The notes beneath the pieces are model-generated. The model had not been told where the DNA came from and did no database searches. It saw only the letters and a program-made list of their open reading frames with translations. The position numbers and the translations under genes were made by a program. From Amycolatopsis benzoatilytica AK 16/65 (GTDB lineage Bacteria > Actinomycetota > Actinomycetes > Mycobacteriales > Pseudonocardiaceae): a stretch of DNA of 64,000 nt. The stretch's first letter is position 1. Each line of letters begins with the position of its first letter. Of this stretch, positions 9,255 through 18,312 are shown piece by piece. Location of the stretch: assembly GCF_000383915.1 (NCBI RefSeq), contig NZ_KB912942.1, positions 5,296,367-5,360,366 on the forward strand. The letters run 5' to 3'.

Positions 9255-10607
9255 TCACTCTTGTGGGTCGCCTTGCTGGTCTTGACCAGGGGAAAGAGCC
9301 AGGCAGTCGGCTGGCTGCCCCCGCGTCAGCGCCGGGTCGGACTGGTCGAACGTCCGCGCGACGCCCGGGCCGGATACGCGCGTCTCGAACCGCACGGTCA
9401 CCCGGCCGTGCCCCGCGCCCTGCACCCAGCCGGTGCCGTGCTCGGCGTGGACCACGTCGTCGCCTGGCCGCCAGCCCGACGACGGCGGCGCGCTCCCTCC
9501 GGGCGACGGCTCCGAAGAGGTGAGCACTGGTTCCGCCGCCGGAACCGTCAAGCTGAACAACGCGTCCTGATGCGGCACGGAAAGCCCGCTGAACGCGACT
9601 CCCGCCAGCCGGACGCCGCCGAACTCCTGCGGGTCGAGCAGCAGCCGTTCGGCGGTCGCGGCAAGCTGTTCCAGATCGTCAGTCGGCGACGCGGCGGTCT
9701 CGGAACGAGTCACCGTGCTCATGTCGGTGTGCCGCAGCTTGATCACCACCGTCCGCGCGACGCGTCCCGCCTTCACCAAGCGCGCGTGCGCACCGGCAGC
9801 GATCTTCCGGACTTCCGTGCGCAGCCGGGCGAGGTCGACCACGTCCACGTCGAACGTCGTCTCGGCGCTGACTTGCTTGGCCTCGCCGCGTTCGGCGACC
9901 GGCCGGTCGTCGAATCCGCTGGCCAGCCGCCGCAAGTCCCGCCCGACCACGCCGCCGAGGGTCGACACCGCGTCCGGCTCCGGCAAGGCCGCCAGCTCGC
10001 CCAGCGTGAGGACGCCGATCGCGCGGAGCTTGGCGTCCGCCACCGGCCCGATCCCCCACAACGCGCGCACCGGCAGCGGCGCGAGGAATTCGCGTTCGGT
10101 TCCCGGTGCCACCACGAGCAAGCCGTCCGGCTTCGCCCGGTCCGAACCGATTTTCGCCACCTGCTTGCCGGTCCCGGCCCCGATCGACGCGGTCAGCCCG
10201 GTTTCGCCGCGGATCCTTCCGCGCAGGTTCTCCGCGAACTCGACCACCTGCTCGACCGAGGCCCCGGCCAGCGCGGGCGGTTCGGCGAACGCCTCGTCCA
10301 GCGAGATCCGTTCCAGTACCGGCGCGACCTCGCTGACGACGTCGAAGACCTGCTTGCTCAGGATTTCGTACAACCGGAACCGCGGCGGCAGCACCACGCT
10401 GCCCGGCGGGAGCATCCGCCGCGCTTGCGACATCGGCATCGCCGAACGCACGCCGTACTCGCGCGATTCGTAGCTCGCTCCGGCGACGACCCCGCGCGGC
10501 CCGGTGCCGCCGACGACCACCGCGCGCCCGCGCAGCGTCGGCCGGGTGAGCTGTTCCGCGGAGGCGTAGAACGCGTCGAGGTCCAGGTGCACGACCCAGC
10601 GGGACAT
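9255..10607 (-). CDS. dinB: DNA polymerase IV (Y-family translesion polymerase)
   Basis: 450 residues. The catalytic carboxylates are present: Asp9 (HLDLDAFYASAEQ) and Asp104-Glu105 (SLDEAF). Palm, fingers, thumb with helix-hairpin-helix (GIGPVADAKLRAIGVLTLGELAALP) and little finger follow in order. It copies damaged or misaligned template DNA without proofreading. Beyond the usual ~350 residues there is a C-terminal extension (from ~395) with GDDVVHAEHGTGWVQGAG and a beta-rich pattern like the small Tudor-like tails of UvrD/PcrA helicases, also found in actinobacterial DinB proteins. No beta-clamp-binding peptide was identified with certainty. It starts one base after the stop codon of the winged-helix gene (TGA-c-ATG), so translation is probably coupled. 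Confidence 0.95.
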   Translation of the reverse strand: MSRWVVHLDLDAFYASAEQLTRPTLRGRAVVVGGTGPRGVVAGASYESREYGVRSAMPMSQARRMLPPGSVVLPPRFRLYEILSKQVFDVVSEVAPVLERISLDEAFAEPPALAGASVEQVVEFAENLRGRIRGETGLTASIGAGTGKQVAKIGSDRAKPDGLLVVAPGTEREFLAPLPVRALWGIGPVADAKLRAIGVLTLGELAALPEPDAVSTLGGVVGRDLRRLASGFDDRPVAERGEAKQVSAETTFDVDVVDLARLRTEVRKIAAGAHARLVKAGRVARTVVIKLRHTDMSTVTRSETAASPTDDLEQLAATAERLLLDPQEFGGVRLAGVAFSGLSVPHQDALFSLTVPAAEPVLTSSEPSPGGSAPPSSGWRPGDDVVHAEHGTGWVQGAGHGRVTVRFETRVSGPGVARTFDQSDPALTRGQPADCLALSPGQDQQGDPQE

Positions 10608-10608
10608 G

Positions 10609-10914
10609 TCAGGTCCCGGTGTCCAGGAGCCGGTGCAGCGCCTTCGTGTAGCTCTCGAACGCGGCGCGGCCGGTGCTGGTGAGCCGCACCAGCGTGACCG
10701 GCGTGCGGTGCTCGTACGCCTTGGTGATTTCGACGTACTCGGCGTCTTCGAGCTTGCGCAGGTGCGTGGAGAGGTTGCCCGCGGTCATTTCCAGCAACTG
10801 CTGCAAACGCGGGAACGTGATCTGGTCGCCGGGACGCAGGCCGGCGAGCGCGACCGTCACGCGCAGCCGCGCCTGCGCGTGGATGACGGGGTCGAGTTCC
10901 GGCAGCTCAGTCAC
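10609..10914 (-). CDS. small winged-helix transcriptional regulator (HTH_34/MarR-like)
   Basis: 101-residue DNA-binding protein made almost entirely of a winged helix: recognition helix region MTAGNLSTHLRKLEDAEYVEITKAYE followed by the wing RTPVTLVRLTSTGRAAFESY. It has no effector domain. Such small regulators usually control a neighbouring transporter or membrane protein. It overlaps the upstream membrane-protein gene by 8 bases and is one base from dinB, so the three form one operon. The nearby ABC exporter promoter, with its perfect palindrome, is a possible additional target (inference). Confidence 0.85.
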   Translation of the reverse strand: MTELPELDPVIHAQARLRVTVALAGLRPGDQITFPRLQQLLEMTAGNLSTHLRKLEDAEYVEITKAYEHRTPVTLVRLTSTGRAAFESYTKALHRLLDTGT

Positions 10915-11587
10915 CTGGCCGCACCACAGAGACCAGGGCGGCGACCGCGAATCCGCCGCCGCCGGCGAGGGAGAGGACGAGGAAGTTTCCCGGCACGCCG
11001 ACCAGCACGCTCGCCCCGCTGCACACGATGATCCAGCCGCCGAGGAAGTACTGCCGGAAGTCCTGCCAGAGAATCCCGCCGGCGAGGTAGATCGTCCCGG
11101 TGAGCAGCAGCGACGTGCCCGACCACAGCAGCGGCGTCAGCTCCGAGCCCTCGGGCAGGAGCTTGGTGATCCGGATGTCGATCAGGCTCATCCCGGCGTA
11201 GGAAATCAACCACATCCAGCCGTACATCGCGCTGATCCGCTTCGACGGCCCCCGGATCCCGCGGCTGCCCTTGCTGCCGTGCCAGGCCGAATAGACGATC
11301 GCGCCGATCATCAGCACGCCGACGACGACGCCCGCGACCCAGCCGGGCACCAGCGCCGCGGTCGTGTCGTCGGACAGGTAGACCAGGCCCCAGCCGACCA
11401 GCCAGGTGAACGACCAGACGGCGAACAGACGCGCCGGGCTGACTCGCAGCTCCCGGCGCGTCCGTTCGTGCTGACGGGCGATGAGTTCGAGCGATTCCGC
11501 CGCGGACAGCGGCTCGCCTTCGTCCTCCACGGGGTCCCCCGCGTCGTCGTTCACCCTGACCGCCCTTCCCCCGTACTGACCCCGCAT
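10907..11587 (-). CDS. multi-pass membrane protein of unknown function
   Basis: 226 residues. After a ~50-residue charged N-terminal tail there are about six hydrophobic segments (starting at LFAVWSFTWLVGWGLVYL, GWVAGVVVGVLMIGAIV, MYGWMWLISYAGMSLI, LLWSGTSLLLTGTIYLAG, FLGGWIIVCSGASVLVGV, FLVLSLAGGGGFAVAALV). No catalytic motif is recognised. It pairs with the downstream winged-helix regulator, an arrangement seen repeatedly in actinomycetes where a small HTH gene overlaps a membrane-protein gene. The ATG at 11587 or the in-frame GTG ten codons later could be the start. Confidence 0.8.
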   Translation of the reverse strand: MRGQYGGRAVRVNDDAGDPVEDEGEPLSAAESLELIARQHERTRRELRVSPARLFAVWSFTWLVGWGLVYLSDDTTAALVPGWVAGVVVGVLMIGAIVYSAWHGSKGSRGIRGPSKRISAMYGWMWLISYAGMSLIDIRITKLLPEGSELTPLLWSGTSLLLTGTIYLAGGILWQDFRQYFLGGWIIVCSGASVLVGVPGNFLVLSLAGGGGFAVAALVSVVRPGD

Positions 11588-11607
11588 GCAGCACGGAAGC
11601 TAACACG

Positions 11608-12342
11608 TCACGCGATTTTCACCGGTCCCAGCCGGAACCGCCGCACCACCACGAGAGCGGGCACGACCAGCCACGCCGCCAGCACGCCGGCCGCGACGCC
11701 GAGCCCTCCGCCGTGGTCGACCGGCAGCGTGCCGACCCGGCCGAGCCAGTAGGTGGGGAAGAAGTGCGCGAGCGCGGTCATCCATTCCGGCATGATCGAC
11801 AGCGGCATCCAAAGCCCGCCGAACACGCCGAGCGGCAGCATCAGCGCACCGGTCATGGCACCGACCGTGTCGCCCTTGCCGAAGAGTCCGAGCAGCAGCC
11901 CGAGCACCGCGAACGGCAACGCGCCGAGCCACAGCGAAATACCGCTGAGCAGCCACTGCGCCGCGGTCAGGTGCACGCCGCGCAACGCGCCGGCGAGGAA
12001 GATGACGACCACGACGGGCAACGCCATCGCCATCGCGGACGCCAGTTTGACGGCCACATAGCCCGGCCCGCGCATCGGGGTGAGCCGCAGCTGCCGCTGC
12101 CACCCGTCGGTGCGCTCGGTGGCGACCCGGGTGCCGGTGAACAGGGCGCCGCTCATCGCGCCGTACGCACCCATGTTGATCATCGTGGTGACACTCGCCT
12201 TGATGCCGTTCACCCCGACCTGGTTCCCGAACAGCCCGCTGAACAGCAGGAACATCCCAAGCGGCACCGCGATGGTGAAGAGCGCGAACTGCGGGCTGCG
12301 AACGATCCGCACGATCTCGAGGCGGAGATAGACGAGGTTCAT
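11608..12342 (-). CDS. ABC-2 type exporter permease
   Basis: 244 residues with six predicted membrane spans and the ABC-2 permease pattern: an amphipathic N-terminus, a conserved RTDGWQRQLRLTPMRGPGYV segment before span three, and a C-terminal PTYWLGRVG. It forms the channel with the ATPase encoded immediately upstream; their genes overlap by four bases (ATGA). Such exporters often carry drugs or lipids. The divergent neighbour is a macrolide-type glycosyltransferase, which suggests a role in resistance (inference). Confidence 0.9.
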   Translation of the reverse strand: MNLVYLRLEIVRIVRSPQFALFTIAVPLGMFLLFSGLFGNQVGVNGIKASVTTMINMGAYGAMSGALFTGTRVATERTDGWQRQLRLTPMRGPGYVAVKLASAMAMALPVVVVIFLAGALRGVHLTAAQWLLSGISLWLGALPFAVLGLLLGLFGKGDTVGAMTGALMLPLGVFGGLWMPLSIMPEWMTALAHFFPTYWLGRVGTLPVDHGGGLGVAAGVLAAWLVVPALVVVRRFRLGPVKIA

Positions 12343-13242
12343 CGGAGCGCTCCCTGCGACTCGTCGGAAGTGAGGGCGAGGAACGCTTCCTCCAGCCCCG
12401 CGGAGGTGATCTCGATGGAACTGGCGTCAGGGAAAGCGCTGAGCAACGCCCGGATCGCACGATCGGAATCGGAGCAGTCCAGCTCAGCTCGCTGCCCCTG
12501 CATCCGCGCACTGGCCACCCCGCCGAGCGCGACGAGCGCGGCTTCGCTCGCCCCTGGCACGACGGCCCGCAGGACCCGTCCGGAAACGTTCGCCCGCACC
12601 TCGGCGACCGGCCCGTCCGCCACGACCTTCCCGCGCCGCATCAACACGACCCGGTCCGCGAAGTCCTCGGCCTCGGCGAGGTAGTGCGTCGCGAAGAGAA
12701 CGGTTCGCCCGCTGGCGGTGAACTCGCGCATCGACGCCCAGAACGCCCGCCGCGCGTCGACGTCCAACGCCGCGGTCGGCTCGTCGAGCAGCAGCAATTC
12801 GGGGTCGCCGGTGAGCGCGAGCGCGTACCGGACCCGCTGCAACTGCCCGCCGGACAACTTGCCGCACCGCCGCTTCGCGAAGTCCCCGATGCCAGTCCGC
12901 TCGTAGACTTCCTCAGCGGACAACGGCTTCCGAAACATCGACCGCTGCAAGGCGACGAGCTCGGCCGGCGTGACGTCTCGCAGCAGAAACCCGTTCTGCA
13001 CCATCGCCGCGAGCCGCCCGGAATCGAGCGCCGCCCGCGGCGGCCCGCCGAACACCTCGACGCTCCCCTCATCCGGCGAAGTGAGCCCGAGCAGCATGTC
13101 GATGGTGGTCGACTTGCCCGCGCCGTTCGGCCCGAGCAACGCGACCACCTCGCCTCGCTGGACCGACACGGACACGCCGTCGACCGCGCGGACCTGGTTG
13201 AACTGCTTGACCAGGCCGGTCAGCCGGAACGCTTCTGTCATC
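12339..13242 (-). CDS. ABC exporter ATP-binding protein (DrrA/CcmA type)
   Basis: 300 residues beginning at the ATG at 13242; the frame is open to 13346, but the conserved domain starts only here. Walker A GPNGAGKST, Q-loop MVQNGFLL, signature LSGGQLQRVRYALAL, Walker B LLLLDEPTAALD and the H-loop TH are all present, with the ~80-residue C-terminal extension common in drug-exporter ATPases. It energises the permease at 11608. Its promoter region contains a perfect 7-bp-arm palindrome. Confidence 0.94.
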
Positions 13243-13269
13243 ACTGCCCCCAGTGCTTCGGTGTCCTGA

Positions 13270-13286
13270 ACTTTGTAACACAAAGT
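13270..13286. promoter_or_regulatory. candidate operator upstream of ABC exporter
   Basis: Perfect palindrome ACTTTGT-AAC-ACAAAGT, centred 36 bases upstream of the exporter ATPase start. Read on the minus strand, a TTTCCA / TACAAA pair with an 18-bp spacer can be drawn so that the palindrome covers the -10 element, as expected for a repressor site. The regulator is unknown; the winged-helix protein at 10609 is one candidate. Confidence 0.5.
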
Positions 13287-13401
13287 AGGTTGTGATGGAA
13301 AGTGGTGGGTGGGGCGAAGTCGTTCGCGGAAGCGAGTTGATCTCACCCCGGAGCCGCACCCAGGACCTCACCGCTGCGGGTCCGACGCCCGGATAATCCG
13401 G

Positions 13402-13430
13402 TTGCTCCCCCGTCCGGCCGGCACTACCGT
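13402..13430 (+). promoter_or_regulatory. candidate promoter for leader peptide and glycosyltransferase
   Basis: TTGCTC (13402-13407), 17-bp spacer, TACCGT (13425-13430). The predicted transcript start (~13437) coincides with the ATG at 13438, so the following 11-codon ORF would be leaderless, which is common in actinobacteria. Confidence 0.4.
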
Positions 13431-13437
13431 CTTGATC

Positions 13438-13473
13438 ATGTCCTTCGTCTTCGGTCGCCTCCGCCAGCACTGA
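13438..13473 (+). CDS. candidate 11-residue leader peptide containing Arg-Leu-Arg
   Basis: Short ORF encoding MSFVFGRLRQH, ending in TGA 88 bases before the glycosyltransferase ATG. Known drug-responsive leader peptides (for example ErmDL) stall macrolide-bound ribosomes at Arg/Lys-X-Arg/Lys motifs, and RLR is the best-known example; here it is at codons 7-9. The position directly after a candidate promoter, and the downstream RNA complementarity to the ribosome-binding site of a macrolide-type glycosyltransferase, make a regulatory leader plausible. There is no experimental or homology support in hand. Confidence 0.4.
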   Translation: MSFVFGRLRQH

Positions 13474-13483
13474 CCCGGCACGA

Positions 13484-13550
13484 CTTTCCGGCCAGCCCGC
13501 ACCCGGGCGGCCCTTCCCTGCGTGCCGTGCCCTTTTCCGTCCGGAAAGGA
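13484..13550 (+). promoter_or_regulatory. candidate translational attenuator of the glycosyltransferase
   Basis: The ribosome-binding site GGAAAGGA (13543-13550) can pair locally with CCTTTTCC (13531-13538; 4-base loop). Its overlapping sequence CCGGAAAG (13541-13548) is also perfectly complementary to CTTTCCGG (13484-13491), 10 bases after the leader-peptide stop. A further GGCACG (13477-13482) / CGTGCC (13521-13526) stem is possible. Mutually exclusive pairings of this kind are the hallmark of leader-peptide attenuators, but I have not computed energies. Confidence 0.4.
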
Positions 13551-13561
13551 CACTCTGCCTC

Positions 13562-14725
13562 ATGGGCAAGCACATCGTCATGGTCGGTTGCTCGGCGCCG
13601 AGCCATGTCTACCCTTCGCTGGGCATCATCCGCGAGCTGGTGTCACGCGGGCACCGGGTCAGCTATGTCGTGGGCGCACCGCTCGCCGACCTGGTCGCGC
13701 CGACCGGCGCGGACGTCGTCGCGCATGCCACGATTTTCCCGCTCGGTCCGGAAGCCGCATGGCCCGAGGACCCGGCCGACGCGATGCGCGTCTTCCTCGA
13801 CGAAGCCATCGCGATCCACCCGCAGTTGACCGAAACCTTCGATCAGGACCGGCCGGACCTGGTGCTGCACGACATCGGCGGCCTCGCCGCGCCGCTGCTC
13901 GGCCGCCGCTACGGCGTGCCCGCGGTGCAGCTCTCCCCGACTTACGTCGCCTGGGACGGGTACGAGGACGACCTCGCCGAAGTCCTCCGGCCGCTGCGCG
14001 CGTCCCCGTCCGGGCTGGACTACAACCGGACGTTCACCCGGTGGCTGAACGAAAACGGTGTCGACCAGGACGGCTGGACCTGGCTCGCACGCCCGGCGGA
14101 AATCCTGTCGCTGATTCCCCGCGCGATGCAGCCGAACGCCGACCGTGTACCGGAAACCGTCCAGTACGTCGGGCCGTGCCTCGACCCGGCGCGGCTGGCC
14201 GAGACCTGGAGCCCGCCATCCGGCGGAAAACCCGTGCTGCTCGTCTCGTTCGGCACGGCGTTCACCGACCAGCTGGACATCTACCGGCACTGCATCGCGC
14301 AGTTCCCCGACTGGCACGTCGTGCTCTCCGTGGGCAAGCACGTGTCGAAGGATGACCTCGGCCCGTTGCCACCGTCGGTCGAAGCGCACGAATCCGTGCC
14401 CCAGCTGGCGGTCCTGGACGTCGCGTCGGCCTTCGTCACTCATGCCGGCATGGGCGGCTGCACCGAATCACTGTGGTACGGCGTCCCGACGGTCGCCATC
14501 CCGCAGGCCGCCGACCAGTTCGGCAACGCCGCGCACCTGGAAGCCCTAGGCGTCGGCAGGCACCTGCCCGCCGCCGAGGTGACCGCCGAGTCGCTGCGGG
14601 AAGCCGTCGACAAGGTCAGCAGCTCGCCGGACATCGCCGCGCGACTGGCCGAACTGCGCACCGAAATCCTTGCCAACGGCGGGATCCACGCTGCCGCGGA
14701 CGCGGTGGAGCGATTCCTTGAGTGA
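13562..14725 (+). CDS. MGT-family glycosyltransferase (macrolide/natural-product type)
   Basis: 387-residue GT-B enzyme of the UDP-glycosyltransferase superfamily. The N-terminal acceptor domain starts HIVMVGCSAPSHVYPSLGII. The C-terminal donor domain has the signature THAGMGGCTESLWYGVP followed by QAADQFGNA, corresponding to the nucleotide-sugar binding motif of OleD/Mgt proteins. Such enzymes move glucose from UDP-glucose to macrolides or other hydrophobic acceptors and often inactivate them. It is divergent from an ABC-2 exporter and preceded by a candidate drug-sensing leader, which fits detoxification better than biosynthesis (inference); no polyketide or sugar genes are nearby. Confidence 0.9.
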   Translation: MGKHIVMVGCSAPSHVYPSLGIIRELVSRGHRVSYVVGAPLADLVAPTGADVVAHATIFPLGPEAAWPEDPADAMRVFLDEAIAIHPQLTETFDQDRPDLVLHDIGGLAAPLLGRRYGVPAVQLSPTYVAWDGYEDDLAEVLRPLRASPSGLDYNRTFTRWLNENGVDQDGWTWLARPAEILSLIPRAMQPNADRVPETVQYVGPCLDPARLAETWSPPSGGKPVLLVSFGTAFTDQLDIYRHCIAQFPDWHVVLSVGKHVSKDDLGPLPPSVEAHESVPQLAVLDVASAFVTHAGMGGCTESLWYGVPTVAIPQAADQFGNAAHLEALGVGRHLPAAEVTAESLREAVDKVSSSPDIAARLAELRTEILANGGIHAAADAVERFLE

Positions 14726-14803
14726 TGACGAGGTGCGCGTCGCGGCCGGCTGAGCCGCGGACGTGTTCCCTAGCGTGGGTCGTCGCGCGGGCAAAGCGTC
14801 GCC

Positions 14804-14842
14804 GAGCCGGGTCTGGCAGCATCGCGCTGCCCGGCCCGGCTC
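14804..14842. terminator. bidirectional terminator between convergent genes
   Basis: Imperfect inverted repeat GAGCCGGGTCTGGCAGC / GCTGCCCGGCCCGGCTC with loop ATCGC, lying between the stop codons of the glycosyltransferase (14725) and the PLP-enzyme fusion (14935). Confidence 0.6.
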
Positions 14843-14934
14843 AGTCGGCACGGCCCTGTCATCGACCGCACGCTCCGCGCACAGAGTCACCAACTCCACG
14901 ACCGCAGCTGGGCTCGCACTCGGGGATGCGGCCC

Positions 14935-16662
14935 TCACGTCCCCCGAATCTCGTTGAGATAGTTGTAAATCGTGTACCGGGTCACCTCGAGCTGTCCGGC
15001 CAGATGATCCACCGCGTCCTTGATCAGGAAATACCCGGCCTCGTCCAGCTCCCGCACCACCGCCGACTTGTGCCGCTTCTTCATCAGCTCCACCGGGATC
15101 CCGGATTTCCCGATCGCCCGGCCGACCAAGAACCGTTGCAGGCTGTCGACGTCCGGCAGGAACGTCTCTTCCTGCCGCTCCTCCGCCGCGTCCCCCGCGA
15201 CCGGCATCTCGCTGTTCACGCACAGACAACCGATCGCCACGCCGTCCGCGTCCCGCAGGAACAGCGTCGACGACCGGATCGCCCGCCCGTCCGGACTGTG
15301 CGTGCGGTAGTTCGTCAGATCCTGCGTCGTGCCCCGGCGCACCAAGCCGAGCAGCAGATCCGTCATCGGCCCGCCGACGGTCCGCCCGGTGAGCCCGCCC
15401 GCGATCGCGACGATGGAATCCGGCAGCCGCGACAGGTCGTGCAGCAGCACCTCATTTCCTGGGCCGAGCATCGCGGCGAGCCCGTCGACCGCCGGGATCA
15501 ACGCGGTGAGCAGCTCGTGCGTCGCCGTGCCGGAAGCCGACGCGACCGGAACCGTCGTCCGCGGCCGCACCACCGACGCCAGCGCCTCCCGCACCAGTTC
15601 CGCGGCCGACGCCGGAGTGGACGCGTGCGGCGACAGCCGGACGTGCTCCGGCCGGACGGTCGCCGCGATCCCGGCCGCTGCCAGCGCCGCGCCGACCTGC
15701 TCGGATGGCTGGTCCGGCACCGAAAACGCGAGGATTCCGGCTCGCCGCTCGGTCGCTGACACGATCTGCGCGCCGGCCGCGCGCAGCACGTCCTCCAGCT
15801 CGCCGACGCGTTCGGCGATCCGGCTCGCGATCGCCTCTACGCCGGTTTCCTCGACCAGTTCGAGCGCCGCCGCGAACGCACCGGACGTGACCGGGCTGAG
15901 GTTCGAAAGCGACCAGCCCGCCGCGGTCGGGTCGGCCGGGTGGATCTCGTCGTCGAACAGGCCGGGGTCGCGCGCGCCGGTCCAGCCGGACAGGATCGGG
16001 TCCATCCGCTCCAGCGCCCGGTCCGACAGCACGGCGAATCCCGTGCCCCAGCCCGCCCGGAGCCACTTCTGGCCGCCGACGACGAGCACGTCCGCGACTT
16101 CCCACGGCGCCTCGATCACGCCGAAGCCCTGAATCCCGTCGACCACCAGCAGCCGATCGCCCACTACTTCGCGCAGCGCGGCCAGGTCGGCACGGTACCC
16201 GGTGCGGAAATCGACCGCGCTCACCGAAACCACGGCGGTGTCCGGGGCTAATGCTTCGGCGACCCGTTCCGCCGTGACGCAGCCGCCTTCGAGCCGTCGC
16301 AGCCGGACCCGGCCGGCCTGCTCGGCGCGCGCCCACGGGTAGGTGTTGGCAGGGAACTCCGCGGCCGACACCAGCACCTCGCCCTGGCTGTTGAACGCGG
16401 CTTGGAACAGCCCGAGGCTGGTGTGCGGCAACAGCACAGTGTGGTCGGTGTCGCTGCCGCACAGCCGCGCCGCCGCTGCTTTCGCCCGGATCTCCTGCCG
16501 CATCAGCTCGTCCACAGTGGACGGACCGGCCTTGGTGGCGGCTTCCAGCAGCCGCGCCGTGGTGTCGAGCACCGCGTGCGACGGCGGCCCGAACCGGGCG
16601 AAGTCCAGGTAGCCGGCCGGCTCGTCGAACTGGAGCAGGTACCGGGGCGGGATCCGGGTCAC
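14935..16662 (-). CDS. class V aminotransferase-like PLP enzyme fused to YheO/DauR-type sensor and HTH
   Basis: 575 residues with two unrelated parts. Residues ~1-365 are an aspartate-aminotransferase-fold enzyme of class V (cysteine desulfurase/selenocysteine lyase/kynureninase group): VDGIQGFG supplies the ring-binding Asp and [11 protein letters not shown] the PLP Lys199. Residues ~385-500 match the YheO/DauR sensor family ([45 protein letters not shown]), and residues ~520-575 are its HTH ([35 protein letters not shown]). DauR controls D-arginine use in Pseudomonas (family knowledge). The gene overlaps the ABC ATPase by four bases (ATGA) as the last gene of an amino-acid uptake operon. 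I infer an enzyme-regulator that processes and senses the imported amino acid. The frame has no internal stop, so the fusion looks real. Confidence 0.85.
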   Translation of the reverse strand: MTRIPPRYLLQFDEPAGYLDFARFGPPSHAVLDTTARLLEAATKAGPSTVDELMRQEIRAKAAAARLCGSDTDHTVLLPHTSLGLFQAAFNSQGEVLVSAAEFPANTYPWARAEQAGRVRLRRLEGGCVTAERVAEALAPDTAVVSVSAVDFRTGYRADLAALREVVGDRLLVVDGIQGFGVIEAPWEVADVLVVGGQKWLRAGWGTGFAVLSDRALERMDPILSGWTGARDPGLFDDEIHPADPTAAGWSLSNLSPVTSGAFAAALELVEETGVEAIASRIAERVGELEDVLRAAGAQIVSATERRAGILAFSVPDQPSEQVGAALAAAGIAATVRPEHVRLSPHASTPASAAELVREALASVVRPRTTVPVASASGTATHELLTALIPAVDGLAAMLGPGNEVLLHDLSRLPDSIVAIAGGLTGRTVGGPMTDLLLGLVRRGTTQDLTNYRTHSPDGRAIRSSTLFLRDADGVAIGCLCVNSEMPVAGDAAEERQEETFLPDVDSLQRFLVGRAIGKSGIPVELMKKRHKSAVVRELDEAGYFLIKDAVDHLAGQLEVTRYTIYNYLNEIRGT

Positions 16663-17432
16663 GCGAGCACTCGCGCGAGGAACTGCCGCGTCCGCTCATG
16701 TTCCGGTGCCTTCAGCACCCGCTCCGGCGGCCCGGTCTCGACCACCGCGCCATCGGCGAGGAACACCACCTCGTCCGCGGCTTCGGCGGCGAAAGCCATC
16801 TCGTGTGTCACGACCACCATCGTCATTCCCTCCCGAGCCAACGTACCCATCACCGACAGCACTTCCCCGACCAGCTCCGGGTCCAGTGCCGAGGTCGGCT
16901 CGTCGAACAGCATCAGCTTCGGCTTCATCGCCAGCGACCGGGCGATCGCGACCCGCTGCTGCTGCCCTCCGGACAGCTGCGCCGGGTAGGCATCGGCCCG
17001 GTGCGCGAGGCCGACCCGGTCGAGCAGCTCCAGCGCCTCCGCCCGAGCGGTCGCCGGATCGGCGCCCAGCACCCGCACCGGTCCCTCGACGACGTTCTCC
17101 AGCGCCGTGCGGTGCCCGAACAGGTTGAACCGCTGGAACACCATCCCGATGTCCCTCCGCTGCCGCGCGACGTCCTTCTCCCGCAGCTCGTACAGCTTGC
17201 CGCCGCGCAGCTTGAACCCGATCGGCTCGCCGTCGACCCAGACCTGACCGCCGTCGATCGTCTCGAGGTGGTTGAGGCAGCGCAGGAACGTGCTCTTGCC
17301 CGCGCCGGAGGGCCCGAGCAGGCACACCACTTGTCCTTTGCGTACTTCCAGGTCGATTCCCTTGAGCACCTCCGTGCTTCCGTAGTTCTTCCGTACTCCG
17401 ACGGCCTTCAACAGCGGTTCAGACACGCGCAC
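16659..17432 (-). CDS. polar amino-acid ABC transporter ATP-binding protein
   Basis: 257 residues with Walker [11 protein letters not shown]-loop [17 protein letters not shown], signature [15 protein letters not shown], Walker [15 protein letters not shown] and H-loop THEM. The [13 protein letters not shown] stretch is typical of the GlnQ/HisP/ArtP family for polar amino acids. It powers the permease at 17419; its start overlaps the permease 3' end by 14 bases and its end overlaps the PLP fusion gene. Confidence 0.95.
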   Translation of the reverse strand: MRVSEPLLKAVGVRKNYGSTEVLKGIDLEVRKGQVVCLLGPSGAGKSTFLRCLNHLETIDGGQVWVDGEPIGFKLRGGKLYELREKDVARQRRDIGMVFQRFNLFGHRTALENVVEGPVRVLGADPATARAEALELLDRVGLAHRADAYPAQLSGGQQQRVAIARSLAMKPKLMLFDEPTSALDPELVGEVLSVMGTLAREGMTMVVVTHEMAFAAEAADEVVFLADGAVVETGPPERVLKAPEHERTRQFLARVLA

Positions 17433-18312
17433 CTCGCACCAGCGGAATTCCCTTGAGCGCCTTCCCGGCGCGCGCGGCCGGGCTCCGGTCCGCCGTCCCG
17501 AACGCGCGCTCCAGGTAGTGCTGCCCGACGCCGGCCACCGTCACCACGACCAGATACCAGATCGCCGCCGCGATCAGCGTCTCCATCACCAGCAGGTTGT
17601 TGGAGGAGATGTTGTTCGCCGCGTGGATCAGCTCGGTCACCCCGATCACCGACGCCATCGACGTGCCTTTCAGCATGTTGATGAAGTCGTTGCCGGTCGG
17701 CGGGATGATCACGCGCATCGCCTGCGGCAGCACGACCCGGCGTAGCGTCTCGCCGGGCGTCATGCCGATGGACTTCGCCGCCTCGGTCTGCCCTTCGTCC
17801 ACACTGGACAGACCGGCGCGGACGATCTCCGCCATGTACGCGCTTTCGTTCAACGCCAGTCCCAGCAACGCCGCGGTGAACGCACTGATCAGCACGTTCG
17901 TCGGCTCGTGCACCAGGAAGCCGCCGAACGGCAGCGGAATCGACACCGTCGGGAAAATGAGCGCGAGGTTGTACCAAATCAGAATTTGCAGCAATACCGG
18001 AAGGCCTCGGAACAACCAAATGTACGCCGCCGCGAACCACTTCGCCACCGGATTCGCGCTCAGCCGCAGCAACGCGATCACGATGCCGAGCACGATCGCG
18101 ATCGCCTGCGCGATCACCGCGAGCACGACGGTGTTGAGCAGGCCGAGCGCCATCACTCGGTAGAAGACGAAGTCGGGCACCGAGCCCCACTTGATCTGCG
18201 CCTGCGCGAAAGCGACTCCCAGAAGGGCAAGCAGCGCAACGATGAGCACCGCACTGACCCACCGGCCCCAGTGCTTCAGCCGGACGATCGGCAGCGCGTC
18301 AGCTTCCGCCAT
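17419..18312 (-). CDS. polar amino-acid ABC transporter permease (HisM/GlnP family)
   Basis: 297 residues. About five to six membrane spans, with the HisMQ-type inner-membrane domain: [20 protein letters not shown], a long [17 protein letters not shown] (characteristic F-RG-P-L-Q motif), and the EAA loop [22 protein letters not shown] that contacts the ATPase. One subunit suffices as a homodimer. It overlaps the binding-protein gene (14 bases) and the ATPase gene. Confidence 0.95.
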   Translation of the reverse strand: MAEADALPIVRLKHWGRWVSAVLIVALLALLGVAFAQAQIKWGSVPDFVFYRVMALGLLNTVVLAVIAQAIAIVLGIVIALLRLSANPVAKWFAAAYIWLFRGLPVLLQILIWYNLALIFPTVSIPLPFGGFLVHEPTNVLISAFTAALLGLALNESAYMAEIVRAGLSSVDEGQTEAAKSIGMTPGETLRRVVLPQAMRVIIPPTGNDFINMLKGTSMASVIGVTELIHAANNISSNNLLVMETLIAAAIWYLVVVTVAGVGQHYLERAFGTADRSPAARAGKALKGIPLVRGARV

